Source: CAYVUV01 sp964455095 (lineage in GTDB: Bacteria; Desulfobacterota; Binatia; HRBIN30; CADEER01). Taken from it: a stretch of DNA of 32,892 nucleotides. The notes below the pieces were generated by a model. It worked only from the letters and a program-made list of their open reading frames with translations, was not told the DNA's origin and searched no databases. Location of the stretch: assembly GCA_964455095.1 (NCBI GenBank), contig CAYVUV010000186.1:1-32892 (forward strand). The letters are read 5' to 3'. Position numbers and translations under genes: made by a program. Shown in pieces: positions 1 through 7,084 of the stretch (positions are counted from its first letter, which is position 1; each line of letters begins with the position of its first letter).

Positions 1-142
1 CACCTACGCCGTGCACGGCTTTAAGGAGCTGGTGTTGAAGAACACCGGGCTGGCCGCGATCGCGCCCGACATCTTCATCCTGATCGGCTTCACCGTCGTG
101 TCGATGGCCGCTGCCACGGTGCTCTTCCGCCGCACGCTGTAA
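1..142 (+). CDS. ABC-2 type transporter permease, C-terminal end (partial)
   Basis: Only the last 46 residues are in the window, read in the frame ending at the TAA at 140-142. They contain one hydrophobic helix (IFILIGFTVVSMAAATVLF) followed by a short basic tail, FRRTL. This arrangement is typical of the last helix of ABC-2 family permeases, which export drugs, polysaccharides or other substrates with a separate ATPase. No substrate can be deduced from this fragment. The gene ends 20 bp before the insertion element at 163, so the element sits directly behind it and may have interrupted its terminator. The family call rests on the tail pattern only. Confidence 0.55.
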   Translation, partial: TYAVHGFKELVLKNTGLAAIAPDIFILIGFTVVSMAAATVLFRRTL

Positions 143-157
143 CGAACCGCGCGCCGC

Positions 158-162
158 CCTGA
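158..162. repeat. Left copy of 5-bp target site duplication (CCTGA)
   Basis: CCTGA precedes the left terminal repeat, and the same five bases follow the right terminal repeat at 3349-3353. The direct repeat actually extends over 23 bp (153-175 and 3344-3366), because the flanking DNA to the right also begins with the same 13 bases as the element tip. The exact duplication length therefore carries some doubt. Confidence 0.65.
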
Positions 163-184
163 GCGGCTTTGCCCGAGAAATCGG
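163..184 (+). repeat. Left terminal inverted repeat of the insertion element
   Basis: This 22-bp tip matches the reverse complement of 3327-3348 at 20 of 22 positions, including the outer 14 bases. A related inner site (TTCTGCCCGAAAAATCGG) lies at 205-222. Confidence 0.85.
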
Positions 185-270
185 TTTCACACGAAAAGTC
201 GGCATTCTGCCCGAAAAATCGGAGCGGTGCTTGCGCTGGTGGTAATCGCGGGGTGCGGCTTCCGGTCGAA

Positions 271-1086
271 TCAGTATCCACGTGGATGGGCGCCCACGTG
301 GATCTTTACGGCGGACGCAATAGCCTCCGCTTGGTTCTTCCCGGTGAAAAATCCCGGAGGAAATTCCGGCACCTTGGCGCCGGGCCAATGCAATCGAATG
401 AGGAGGTTCAAGGAAACGCCGAACTCACGAAATGCGTCGATCAGCATCGTTTCGAGCACGTATCGACTGCCCCCCTTAGACAGGGAGACATTACTGCCCT
501 CTACCTCGATGCCCACGCCAAACCCAGCTGGAGGGGCAGTCGCGGGCTCGGCGCGCGTTGCCCAGGTAACCTTCCATCCCACCTTCATGAAAACCGAAGC
601 AATGCTCTCGGCAAACCGCTTAGCTTCGAGCGTGTCCACCTGCATGACCATACCGACGGTAAAGCACGGAAGTGGCTCTAGTTTTGATGCGAGGAAGCGC
701 GACTGTTCTTGTGACAACCCTCGGTTCGCAAGCGCCCGCTCGCCCTTGAGACGCTCCGTCCGTTCTTGCTCGGCGGAGGAGAGCGCCTCGGCTGCCGCTT
801 GGAACGCTTTGGCTGCACCCTTGTTCAACCTTGCGATTCGCTCCCTTGCGTCACTTCGAAACTTCTCTTCGGCAGCGTCTATGAACGGCTGGAGCACCAG
901 TTCCCCCGCTAACCCAAGCACTAAGATGCCGAATCCGATTTTCGGAACTATCGGGCGCCATCCCTTTTTCTTCAAATCTTCCCAGTGCTCGTATCCTTCT
1001 AGGACCACACCGACCACAACGGCAGCGACACAGACAAACAGGGCAACATGGAGGGATGATTCAGACACGATGCGCTCTGACGCCAA
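271..1086 (-). CDS. 2-TM coiled-coil passenger protein of unknown function
   Basis: The 271-residue product has two predicted membrane helices (about residues 12-32 and 49-68) separated by a short charged loop. An Ala/Glu/Arg-rich coiled coil follows (about 72-118), then a soluble C-terminal domain of about 150 residues that looks alpha/beta. The topology suggests an inner-membrane protein with its large domain in the cytoplasm. The start shown is TTG; there is no in-frame ATG nearby, and an upstream in-frame stop limits extension. A GTG at 1068 is an alternative. I do not recognise the family. It lies inside the insertion element, reads away from the transposase, and is the gene closest to the left end. 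Possible roles (defence, membrane stress, addiction) are speculation. Confidence 0.6.
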   Translation of the reverse strand: MASERIVSESSLHVALFVCVAAVVVGVVLEGYEHWEDLKKKGWRPIVPKIGFGILVLGLAGELVLQPFIDAAEEKFRSDARERIARLNKGAAKAFQAAAEALSSAEQERTERLKGERALANRGLSQEQSRFLASKLEPLPCFTVGMVMQVDTLEAKRFAESIASVFMKVGWKVTWATRAEPATAPPAGFGVGIEVEGSNVSLSKGGSRYVLETMLIDAFREFGVSLNLLIRLHWPGAKVPEFPPGFFTGKNQAEAIASAVKIHVGAHPRGY

Positions 1087-1245
1087 GGCGCTCTTGCGCG
1101 ATCTGGATGCAATCGGACAGCTTCAACATGGAAGACGCTGGGCGGCTACGACGTGCGCCGTGGCGGTTCTCGCTTGGGTCATCCTGCGCCTATGTCGCGT
1201 CTAGTGCGACAAATACGGGCGGGGAGGCTGCGGTGGTGGCTCAGT

Positions 1246-1725
1246 TCAGACGCCCCTCACATCCGCGAACGGCCTCGGCAGGTAACGGCAGACGACAATC
1301 TCCGCGTTGCAGCGGAGACACCGGAGAATGTCCGCGCTGGAGCGCTTGTCAGCTTGAAGGATCGCCTTGTGCCCGTCGTGGTAGCAGTTGGAACAAAGGG
1401 AATGGGCTGGTTCGGTGCTGCCGCTATCTGGCTTCAGCGTAAAAGCGAGCACTCCCGGTCCAACTTCGGTGAGCTGATACTTCTGCTTCTCAGCGTTCCA
1501 TTCTTTAAGGTCAGCCACTTCCTGTTCAAGGCAACGTATGCGATCCAACAACGCCGATTGCGCCGCCTGGGCCGCCAGTGCGCTCGACTGGGCGGAGATG
1601 ATCTCTCCTTGCAGTTCGATGACCTTGGATCGGATCACGCCAGCATCGTGGATACCCACCAGCGCCTTCGCCATATCGCTAACCGCTGCCAGCGAAGTGA
1701 GCGCGGCACCAATCTCGGACGCCAT
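1246..1725 (-). CDS. Coiled-coil / zinc-knuckle passenger protein
   Basis: The 159-residue product has an N-terminal helical region rich in Ala and Ser, and a heptad-like coiled coil at about residues 50-82. The C-terminal part carries two Cys pairs (CSNC and, 24 residues later, CLRC), which could bind one zinc ion as a rubredoxin-like knuckle. This layout, a coiled coil leading into a zinc ribbon, is seen in hypothetical proteins scattered in proteobacterial accessory DNA. I cannot name a function. It lies inside the insertion element between the RHH gene and the 2-TM gene, all on the minus strand. The ATG at 1725 is preceded on the minus strand by a purine-rich GGTGGGGG stretch that could serve as a ribosome site. 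Confidence 0.65.
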   Translation of the reverse strand: MASEIGAALTSLAAVSDMAKALVGIHDAGVIRSKVIELQGEIISAQSSALAAQAAQSALLDRIRCLEQEVADLKEWNAEKQKYQLTEVGPGVLAFTLKPDSGSTEPAHSLCSNCYHDGHKAILQADKRSSADILRCLRCNAEIVVCRYLPRPFADVRGV

Positions 1726-1822
1726 CGGTAACCCCCACCTACAAATGTTGAAACTAGCCGGTTACGGCGGTGCGAATATGACGGCACCCTTCTACGTCGA
1801 TAGCCCCCAGAATGACAAACGC

Positions 1823-1990
1823 CTAACCCTGCGCCGTCTCGGGCGCTGCTATCGCAAGGCTCAGCAGAAAGGAAGAGGAGCTGAGCCCCCGACTTCGGGC
1901 TTTGCGTTCAACCATCGCCTTCTGTTCGGGCGAGAGCCGGATTGCCAACCGGTCGTCTTTTCTGACCACCTTAGCCTGCTTTTTCTTCAT
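1823..1990 (-). CDS. Ribbon-helix-helix DNA-binding protein (passenger, likely repressor)
   Basis: The 55-residue basic protein fits the ribbon-helix-helix fold of Arc/MetJ/DUF1778-like regulators. A short beta strand (DRLAIRLS) is followed by a helix (PEQKAMVERKARSRG) and a second helix beginning SSSSFLLSLAI. I took the ATG at 1990 rather than the longer open frame because the RHH core begins there and nothing recognisable lies upstream. It diverges from the transposase gene across a 75-bp region holding two matched TTGTAC-type 12-mers, each covering a -10 box. That is the arrangement expected if this protein represses its own gene and the transposase. An antitoxin role is less likely, since no toxin gene lies next to it. 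The fold call is fairly secure; the target is inferred. Confidence 0.65.
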   Translation of the reverse strand: MKKKQAKVVRKDDRLAIRLSPEQKAMVERKARSRGLSSSSFLLSLAIAAPETAQG

Positions 1991-2065
1991 GGGGCTATTT
2001 GTACACACAAAATAATCCCAAATCAAGGCTTGACTTGGGCGTCGTTTGTACGTACAATCAGCACC
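1991..2065. promoter_or_regulatory. Mirror-symmetric divergent promoter/operator region
   Basis: Plus strand: TTGACT (2030-2035), 17-bp spacer, TACAAT (2053-2058), then 7 nt to the transposase ATG. Minus strand: TTGATT (2026-2021), 17-bp spacer, TACAAA (2003-1998), then 7 nt to the RHH ATG. The two -35 boxes lie back to back as TCAAGGCTTGA. Each -10 box overlaps a 12-mer: TTGTACGTACAA (2046-2057, a perfect palindrome) and TTGTACACACAA (1999-2010). Their common centre is position 2028, the same as that of the -35 boxes. The 7-nt gaps put the expected transcription starts at or beside the start codons, predicting leaderless mRNAs. No Shine-Dalgarno sequence is visible for either gene. Confidence 0.75.
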
Positions 2066-3325
2066 ATGGAAACAGCAGTCACGGCAGTCATTGATCCCGA
2101 GCGGCACCAGAAGGGCGTCACCATCGCGGCCACATGCCGCTTGGTCAAGAAGGGCGCTTCTTGGCTGGTGCCCTCGCAGAGTCAGGCGGCCAAGTATGCC
2201 GTCGTGCTGAACGACGAAGGCGGCTTCTGCACATGCCCCGACCACGCGACGACGGGGCGGGCCTGCAAGCATCAGATCGCGGTGCAGCTCGTGATTCAGC
2301 GTGAGCTGAACGCGGACGGAGGGGAGGAGTTGAAGGCGGGGTTCCGCGTCACCTACGCGCAGCAGTCATGGAGCGCGTACAACGAAGCGCAGACGGCCGA
2401 GAAGGAGCTTTTCATGCAGCTCTTCCGCGATCTTTGCGCCGGCATCGTCCAGCCGAAGCAGGGACGCGGGCGCCCCCGGCATTCCGTCGCCGACATGGTG
2501 TTCGCTGCCGGCCTCAAGGTATATCGCGGCAACTCCGCGCGCCGCTTCGACGGTGACGTGCGCGATGCCCAAGCGGCGGGTCTCATCAAGAAGGCGCCGC
2601 ACTACAACTCCGTCATCGACTACTTCAACAACGAATCGATCACGCCCGCGCTGTACCAGATGGTGCAGCTCTCCGCGTTGCCGCTGAAGGCGATTGAGAC
2701 GGACTTCGCGATCGACTCCACGGGCTTCAGTTCAACGCAGCTGGTCGGACAGTGGAAGGGCGCCAAGTACGGCGAGAAGCAGCAGCGCTTGCAGCACGAC
2801 TGGCTGAAGCTCCACGCCATGACCGGCGTACGGACCAACGTGGTCTGCGCCGTGGAAGTCGGCGAAGCAAACAGCGGCGATGCTCCGCGCTTCCGTCCGC
2901 TGCTGAGCGCCACGGCTGAGAACTTCGACGTTCGGCGCGTGATGGGCGACAAGGCGTATTCGAGCTACGCGAACATGGACTTCGCCGGGGAGAAGGACAT
3001 CACGCCGCTCATCATGTTCCGCGACAATGCGATTGCGAGCAGCAACAGCGAGACGTGGGACAAGCTTTTCCACCTCTACTCGTTCAACCGGGGTGCGTTC
3101 ATGAAGGCGTACCACAAGCGCAGCAACGTCGAGTCAACCTTCAGCGCGATCAAGCGCGTGTTCGGTGACTTCGTCCGCAGCAAGAACAAGACGGCGCAGG
3201 TCAATGAGGTTCTGTTGAAGGTGATTTGCCACAACATCCGGCAAATTATCTTCGCGATGCACGAGCTTGGAATTGCCCCAACTTTTCGGGCAGAAATCGA
3301 GCTTGCCCGAGAAATGGCGAAATGA
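2066..3325 (+). CDS. DDE transposase with N-terminal SWIM zinc finger
   Basis: The 419-residue protein begins with a SWIM zinc finger: C55-x-C57-x9-C67-x-H69, preceded by the beta-strand pattern usual for SWIM. After a linker with a basic GRGRPR motif (residues 133-138) comes an RNase-H-like catalytic domain of IS4/IS5 type. Likely acidic residues are D217 (AIDSTG), D295 (GDKAYSS) and E356 (NVESTFSAIKR). SWIM fingers bind DNA or protein and are known from eukaryotic Mutator transposases, there usually after the catalytic core; here the finger is N-terminal. I chose the ATG at 2066 because the promoter at 2030-2058 and the SWIM region fit it, and the open frame upstream has no domain. The stop lies 1 bp before the right terminal repeat. 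The gene looks intact, so the element may still be active. Confidence 0.88.
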   Translation: METAVTAVIDPERHQKGVTIAATCRLVKKGASWLVPSQSQAAKYAVVLNDEGGFCTCPDHATTGRACKHQIAVQLVIQRELNADGGEELKAGFRVTYAQQSWSAYNEAQTAEKELFMQLFRDLCAGIVQPKQGRGRPRHSVADMVFAAGLKVYRGNSARRFDGDVRDAQAAGLIKKAPHYNSVIDYFNNESITPALYQMVQLSALPLKAIETDFAIDSTGFSSTQLVGQWKGAKYGEKQQRLQHDWLKLHAMTGVRTNVVCAVEVGEANSGDAPRFRPLLSATAENFDVRRVMGDKAYSSYANMDFAGEKDITPLIMFRDNAIASSNSETWDKLFHLYSFNRGAFMKAYHKRSNVESTFSAIKRVFGDFVRSKNKTAQVNEVLLKVICHNIRQIIFAMHELGIAPTFRAEIELAREMAK

Positions 3326-3326
3326 G

Positions 3327-3348
3327 CCGACTTGTCGGGCAAAGCCGC
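3327..3348 (-). repeat. Right terminal inverted repeat of the insertion element
   Basis: This is the mirror of 163-184 with two mismatches and begins 1 bp after the transposase stop codon. A subterminal site equivalent to that on the left (TTCTGCCCGAAAA on the minus strand) overlaps the end of the transposase gene near 3285-3300. Together with CCTGA and 3354-3365 it forms a perfect palindrome (3337-3365). Confidence 0.85.
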
Positions 3349-3365
3349 CCTGAGCGGCTTTGCCC
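3337..3365. repeat. Perfect palindrome at the right element junction
   Basis: Two 12-base arms (GGGCAAAGCCGC and its complement) flank the CCTGA loop. The left arm is the element tip; the right arm belongs to the flanking palindromic repeat. As RNA it would form a strong hairpin. It lacks a U-run, so it is not a classical terminator. Confidence 0.7.
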
Positions 3366-3436
3366 GGCAATTCGCGAAAGAAGTTCCTCTCCCGGGGGGA
3401 GAGGAACCAGAAGGACCGCATCAATTGCTGGGCAAA
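3359..3436. repeat. Small palindromic (MITE-like) repeat next to the insertion element
   Basis: The ends are 14-bp inverted repeats (TTTGCCCGGCAATT at 3359-3372; complement at 3423-3436, one mismatch). Inside is an 11-bp perfect stem (3383-3407, GTTCCTCTCCC with GGG loop). The outer tip, starting at 3354, shares its first 13 bases with the insertion element's tip. It lies between the ABC permease and the convergent SDR gene, so it could also act as a bidirectional transcription terminator. The inner CCTCTCCCGG-type stem recurs at 12346-12368. Confidence 0.6.
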
Positions 3437-3454
3437 GGAGCCCTGGGCCGAGAC

Positions 3455-4420
3455 TCAAGCCGCGCGCAGGAACGCGATCGTCCGCGCGAAGCCGTCGCTG
3501 ACTGGTGTGGGCACGAAGCCGAGCTCGCGCTGCGCTTTCGACGCGTCGACGCGCGGCTGCCACTGCAGGAACGTCAGCTCACCCGGAGACACCAGCGGCG
3601 TGAAGCGAAACAGGCGTGCCAATGGCGTCGAGACCGCGGCGAGCGCGCGCAAGAGCCACAGGGGCGCGTTGCCCGGAATCTTGGCGAGCCCGGCAATGCG
3701 AGCCGTTTCGCGCGCGATCTCCTGCATCGACATGAACCCGTCGCTGAGCAGATACCGCTCGCCGTCGACGCCGCGCTCCGCGGCCGCGATGTGCGCGTCG
3801 ACGATGCCGTCGATGAACGCCACGGGCATCCCGCCCGGCGGCAGCATCGGGACGGCGCCGTCGAGCAGCTTGCGGATCAGCGCGTTGAGCGTTCCGAGCA
3901 CCGGGCTGGGGCCGTACACGGCGCTGGGGTTGAGGAAGACGACTGGCAGCCCATGCTGCCGGGCCGCGTCCGCCTCGCGCTCGGCCGCTTGTTTGGAACG
4001 CTCGTACGCCGTGTGCTTGGGGTGGGGGTCGACGTTCGTCTCCACCAGGGTGCCGCCCGGCGGCGCGGCGAAGACGTCCATCGTGGACGTGTACACGACA
4101 CGCCGCACACCGGCTGCGCGCGCCGCGGCGAGCACGTTGGCGGTCCCGGCGCGGTTGACCTGGTCGAAGATGGAGTCGTTGCGCTGCCATTGTTCCGGCA
4201 TGCCGGCGGCATGGAAGACGAGCTCGACGCCCTCGATGGCCGCGCGCAACGTTGATGGCGCGGTGATGTCGCCGCGCGACAGCGTGACGGCGGCTGGCAG
4301 GATCGCGGCCGCCTTCGACGGATCGCGCACCAGCGCGCGCACCGTATGTCCATCGGCGCAGAGTCGTTTGGCCAGCGCGTTTCCAACCAGGCCCGTGGCT
4401 CCCGTTACCAATGCATGCAT
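3455..4420 (-). CDS. NAD-dependent epimerase/dehydratase (extended SDR)
   Basis: The 321-residue protein has the extended short-chain dehydrogenase layout. The N-terminal nucleotide-binding motif is TGATGLVG (residues 6-13), the catalytic S112 lies in YTSTMDVF, and the Y139-x3-K143 pair is in AYERSK. The C-terminal half is the variable substrate domain. Members resemble dihydroflavonol reductase-like and hopanoid-associated (HpnA-like) sugar epimerases; substrates cannot be read from sequence. The open frame extends 40 residues upstream, but the Rossmann strand starts at the ATG at 4420, so I used that. The gene is transcribed toward the insertion element and away from the HTTM pair, with no obvious operon partner. 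Confidence 0.85.
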   Translation of the reverse strand: MHALVTGATGLVGNALAKRLCADGHTVRALVRDPSKAAAILPAAVTLSRGDITAPSTLRAAIEGVELVFHAAGMPEQWQRNDSIFDQVNRAGTANVLAAARAAGVRRVVYTSTMDVFAAPPGGTLVETNVDPHPKHTAYERSKQAAEREADAARQHGLPVVFLNPSAVYGPSPVLGTLNALIRKLLDGAVPMLPPGGMPVAFIDGIVDAHIAAAERGVDGERYLLSDGFMSMQEIARETARIAGLAKIPGNAPLWLLRALAAVSTPLARLFRFTPLVSPGELTFLQWQPRVDASKAQRELGFVPTPVSDGFARTIAFLRAA

Positions 4421-4648
4421 GTGACCATGCTCACAGCATTTCCCGAGCAAAACCACCAGAGCAGAACGCCCCACAGCGCTTCGGCGCGGTACAATCTCGA
4501 CGCGGTGTAGTTCCACACCGTACGCCGGCGTGTTCAGCAAATCTTGGAGTTGTGTTCAGCTGGGCGCCGGCCTGATCGTTCACGTGGCATTGGGATTGCT
4601 GCGTTGCGCCCTCTTGTCGGCGAGAACTGCCGGGTAAGGTTTCAGCTG

Positions 4649-5227
4649 ATGAGCACGCCATCGGACGCCCAGGCGCGGGCTGAAACCCCCGACCCGATCG
4701 GCGCGCGCTACAAGCTGATCGTCAGCGGGGTCATCGCGTTGTTCCTCGTCCCGAACCTGTGGGCGGTGGCGGCGCCGTTCGAGGATTGGCCCTACAGCAA
4801 CATGCCGATGTACGCGCACTACGTGAGCGCGACGACGCCGCGATATCGATTTGTCTTCCTGGCCGAGCTCGGCGACGAGGGCGGCCCGGTCACGGTGAGG
4901 GAGGTCACCAGCTACTCGATCGGCATCGACTACGCGATGATGCGCTATTTCTTCAAGTACGTGTACGGGTCGGTTGAGGTCGCGCCGTCGCACTTTCGGA
5001 TTTATCCGGACGACACGGAGCAGCAGTTCAGCGACAGGCTGGGAAGATTTTTCGCGGTCTATGCGCGCGAGTACGCGGCGAGGCATCCCGAGCAGCACCT
5101 GCGGGCGATTCGGCTGCAGGTCGGCCACCTGCGCTGGCAGGACAACGCCGTGGATCAGATCCACGACGTGGGGACCTACGACGTCGCCGCGCGCCGTTTC
5201 ACGCATACCTGGAGGTCGCCGCCGTGA
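4649..5227 (+). CDS. Membrane-anchored protein paired with the HTTM protein
   Basis: The 192-residue product has one N-terminal membrane helix (about residues 20-40, VSGVIALFLVPNLWAVAAPF) and a polar C-terminal domain of about 150 residues, probably outside the cytoplasm. I do not recognise a named domain, but such short anchored proteins are often encoded just before HTTM proteins. The stop overlaps the next gene's GTG start (GTGA at 5224-5227), which implies translational coupling and a joint role. I used the ATG at 4649; the frame is open upstream to 4544, but that part is low-complexity and lacks a membrane signal. Confidence 0.7.
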   Translation: MSTPSDAQARAETPDPIGARYKLIVSGVIALFLVPNLWAVAAPFEDWPYSNMPMYAHYVSATTPRYRFVFLAELGDEGGPVTVREVTSYSIGIDYAMMRYFFKYVYGSVEVAPSHFRIYPDDTEQQFSDRLGRFFAVYAREYAARHPEQHLRAIRLQVGHLRWQDNAVDQIHDVGTYDVAARRFTHTWRSPP

Positions 5228-6258
5228 TCCGGGAGCTCCAACGCGCCGCCGACCGGTTCTGGTTCGCGCCGGTGAGCCCACTGCCGCTCGCGGCCCTGCG
5301 CATCGCGCTCATCGGGTACTTGCTGGCGCGGCGGCTCCCGGACGAGATCGGCCTGCTCTTGTACCGGAGCACGTGGCCCGGCGAGCTGTTTGTCCCGGGG
5401 GTATGGTTGCGCTGGTCGCCGCTGCCGTTTCCGATGGGAGTCGAGCTTCTGCCGCTCTTCCACACCGTGATGGTGCTCGCCGGGGCGGCCGCATTGGCGG
5501 GCGTGTGCACGCGACCCGCGCTGCTCGTGTTCACGGTCGGCTACGTCTATCTCAAGGGCGTGGAGTCGGCGTGGGGATCGTTCGACCACGAGCCCGCGGT
5601 CGTTGTGCAAATCCTCGCGCTCCTGGTCCTTGCGCCCGGCGTCAGCGCCTGTTCGATCGATCGGGTCATTCGATGGGTGCGCCGGCGCGATCGCGCGACC
5701 GGCTTCACCGCGGCGGTCGTCGGTCGGCCGGTGCCGCGCTGGGGCGTCCAGCTCGTGCTGATCGTATTGATCGTCGGGTACTGGGGCGCGGGGGTCGCGA
5801 AGCTACGTCACGGCGGGGTCGAGTGGTTGGATGGCGAAACGCTGGCCTTCTACATGACCGGGCATAGCCAATCGAGCCGCATTCAGCAGATCGGCAGTGC
5901 CGCCGACGTGCCCGAGGAGCGGCGGTGGAAGGACGGCTTCGGTCTGGAGTTCTACCTGCTCGGTGCGCAGACGTCATGGTTGGGTGAGCTGATGGCGCGC
6001 CATCCGCGAGCTTTCCCCGCGGCGGCCGCGGCCGCGCTCGCGATCGAGCTCTTGTCACCGCTCATCCTCCTGGGCGGAGCCTGCCGCACCGGCTTGCTGC
6101 TCGGCGCCGCCGGCATGCATGTCGTCATCTCGACGTTCATGAACATCTCGTTCGTCAGCTGGATACTCATCGACCTGATCATGATCGACTGGGCATGGCT
6201 GGCGCGTGGTCGACCCTGGCGTCGCCTGCGCATCGTCGGCCTGCGCGTCGCGACGTGA
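5224..6258 (+). CDS. HTTM domain membrane protein (vitamin K carboxylase-like)
   Basis: The 344-residue, strongly hydrophobic protein has about seven to eight predicted helices. The N-terminal pattern (a LAALRIALIGYLLARR helix, then a W/P-rich loop with LRWSPLPFP) is characteristic of HTTM proteins. These are bacterial relatives of the transmembrane part of vitamin K-dependent gamma-carboxylase. Most bacterial members have no proven reaction, so carboxylation should not be assumed. A KLRHGG stretch follows the central helix near residue 200. It starts with GTG overlapping the stop of the preceding gene and is surely co-expressed with it. A roughly 70-bp gap separates it from the next gene. 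Confidence 0.8.
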   Translation: MIRELQRAADRFWFAPVSPLPLAALRIALIGYLLARRLPDEIGLLLYRSTWPGELFVPGVWLRWSPLPFPMGVELLPLFHTVMVLAGAAALAGVCTRPALLVFTVGYVYLKGVESAWGSFDHEPAVVVQILALLVLAPGVSACSIDRVIRWVRRRDRATGFTAAVVGRPVPRWGVQLVLIVLIVGYWGAGVAKLRHGGVEWLDGETLAFYMTGHSQSSRIQQIGSAADVPEERRWKDGFGLEFYLLGAQTSWLGELMARHPRAFPAAAAAALAIELLSPLILLGGACRTGLLLGAAGMHVVISTFMNISFVSWILIDLIMIDWAWLARGRPWRRLRIVGLRVAT

Positions 6259-6329
6259 GGCTCTTCGGGCCTGAACGCGCCCCCGCATCACGGCTTGGTT
6301 GACGAAATTCGCCGTGGTACGCCTGAGGC

Positions 6330-7067
6330 GTGAAACATCTCGATCTCCGCGCCGTGGTCTTCGATGCGGGCAACACGCTGATGCATCTGGACTACCCGTT
6401 CATCGCCGGCGTGCTGGCGGAACACGGCCATGCCGTGGCGCCGCTCGACATCCGGGTGGCCGAATACGGGGCCAGGGCGGCGATCGACCGCAAGCTGGCG
6501 CCTGACGCGGTGCCGCCCGCGAGCCTCGAGAAGCTGCTGTGGCCGGATGAGTCCGGCAAGGAGCCGTCGTACTTCGCCGTCATGCTGCGCGGACTGGGCA
6601 TTCGCGGCGCAGCCGAGACGTCGATTCTGAATGCCTTGCGCCAGCACAACGAGACGATGAACTTGTGGCGCGTGGTCGAGCCGGACACGGTGGCCGTCCT
6701 CGAGCGCCTGGGCGCGCGCGGCTATGCGCTGGCGGTGGTGTCGAACTCGGACGGGCGCGTCGAGGCGTCGCTGGCCGCGGCCGGCTTGCGGCCGCATTTC
6801 GCCACCGTGATCGACTCGCAGGTAGTGGGCGTGGAGAAACCCGATCCGGCCATCTTCGCCCTCGCGCTCGATCATCTCGGGGTGGCGCCGGCGCGAGCCG
6901 TCTACGTCGGCGACGTCTTCGGCATCGACGTGCAAGGCGCTCGCCGCGCCGGCATGCATCCGGTGCTGATCGACACGCTGCAGGGCTATTTGACGCCGAT
7001 CGACTGTCCGCGTGTGACCGGTCTGGTTGAGTTGCTCGATCTGCTCCCCGAGCGCGCCGGCTCGTGA
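6330..7067 (+). CDS. HAD-family hydrolase (subfamily IA)
   Basis: The 245-residue protein carries all four HAD motifs. Motif I is FDAGNTL with nucleophile D12, motif II is VVSNSDG, the motif III lysine is in GVEKPDP, and motif IV is YVGDVFGID. The second Asp of the usual DxD motif is replaced by Gly, which occurs in several HAD-IA members. It points to a small phosphatase or dehalogenase-like hydrolase of unknown substrate. A helical cap is inserted between motifs I and II (about residues 20-105). It starts with GTG, preceded by GAGGCG. Its stop overlaps a possible GTG start of the following exported protein, so the two may be cotranscribed. Confidence 0.88.
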   Translation: MKHLDLRAVVFDAGNTLMHLDYPFIAGVLAEHGHAVAPLDIRVAEYGARAAIDRKLAPDAVPPASLEKLLWPDESGKEPSYFAVMLRGLGIRGAAETSILNALRQHNETMNLWRVVEPDTVAVLERLGARGYALAVVSNSDGRVEASLAAAGLRPHFATVIDSQVVGVEKPDPAIFALALDHLGVAPARAVYVGDVFGIDVQGARRAGMHPVLIDTLQGYLTPIDCPRVTGLVELLDLLPERAGS

Positions 7068-7084
7068 GAGAGGCGGGGCTGCCG

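Larger units (their letters stand above)
163..3348 (+). mobile_element. Insertion element with SWIM-DDE transposase and passenger genes
   Basis: The ends are imperfect 22-bp inverted repeats at 163-184 and 3327-3348. The first 14 bases (GCGGCTTTGCCCGA) are identical, with two mismatches overall. CCTGA flanks both ends (158-162 and 3349-3353), consistent with a 5-bp target duplication. A second, subterminal inverted repeat built on TTCTGCCCGAAAA lies about 30 bp (left) and 50 bp (right) inside the ends, so each end has two transposase-type sites. The element contains one transposase gene on the plus strand and three passenger genes on the minus strand, which makes it longer than a simple IS. 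Passenger DNA is visibly less GC-rich than the flanking genes. The IS family is not certain: the catalytic domain looks IS4/IS5-like. Confidence 0.85.
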
